From positions 21,759,835 to 21,823,834 of the forward strand of contig OY744615.1 of assembly GCA_963556255.1 (NCBI GenBank): DNA of 64,000 bases, in the 5' to 3' direction. Below the pieces are notes generated by a model. It had not been told where the DNA came from and made no database searches. It saw nothing but the letters and a program-made list of their open reading frames with translations. Each line of letters begins with the position of its first letter. Position 1 is the stretch's first letter. Below are positions 63,952-64,000 of this stretch, in pieces. The DNA is from Allolobophora icterica (taxonomy: Eukaryota; Annelida; Clitellata; Crassiclitellata; Lumbricidae). The translations under genes and the position numbers were made by a program.

Positions 63952-64000
63952 CAGGCTACTACCGGTAACTTAATTGGTAACTTCCCTGTTGTTTCAGTAT

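Overview
The window is nuclear DNA from an animal. It holds spliced genes with GT-AG introns, a Cas-family adaptor, a TRAP-type purple acid phosphatase, a TRMT112 homologue, a long C2H2 zinc-finger gene, L2/CR1-type LINEs, tRNA-derived SINEs and many short DNA transposons. A marine invertebrate (for example an echinoderm or hemichordate) fits my impression, but the sequence alone does not prove the taxon. The 8-mer palindrome TAGGCCTA and close variants are scattered across the whole window.

Layout. (1) 0.4-8.2 kb, + strand: a Cas (p130Cas/NEDD9-type) docking-protein gene, with an SH3 exon at 420-731 and a very large terminal exon at 5003-8077; the intron carries microsatellites, a MITE and an L2-like LINE remnant. 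(2) 12.06-16.23 kb, + strand: a tartrate-resistant acid phosphatase gene whose second intron begins with a 1.55-kb hAT-like element sitting exactly on a duplicated splice donor. (3) 19.5-22.8 kb: a LINE with one uninterrupted 1067-codon endonuclease/reverse transcriptase ORF. (4) 24.5-34.7 kb: one unassigned candidate terminal exon, then a maze of direct and inverted dispersed duplications with a 3.2-kb-spaced inverted repeat, a twin-primed LINE copy and a 1.06-kb hAT-like element. (5) 34.9-37.2 kb: a large satellite palindrome, TTAGCAACC repeats facing GGTTGCTAA repeats. (6) 38.70-42.72 kb, + strand: TRMT112 in four exons (124 aa), complete. (7) 43-61 kb: a dense field of hAT-like MITEs, most with perfect 8-bp target duplications, including a three-deep nested insertion and a hairpin-repeat array; two weakly supported exons lie at 51.9 and 57.2 kb and a third at 48.8 kb. 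(8) 61.99-63.95 kb, - strand: a single-exon zinc-finger gene with 18 tandem C2H2 fingers plus a C-terminal one.

The genes belong to unrelated pathways (adhesion signalling, phosphate-ester hydrolysis, methyltransferase activation, DNA binding) and nothing suggests functional clustering. Transposon insertion has clearly shaped the introns: two insertions sit within 30 bp of splice sites.
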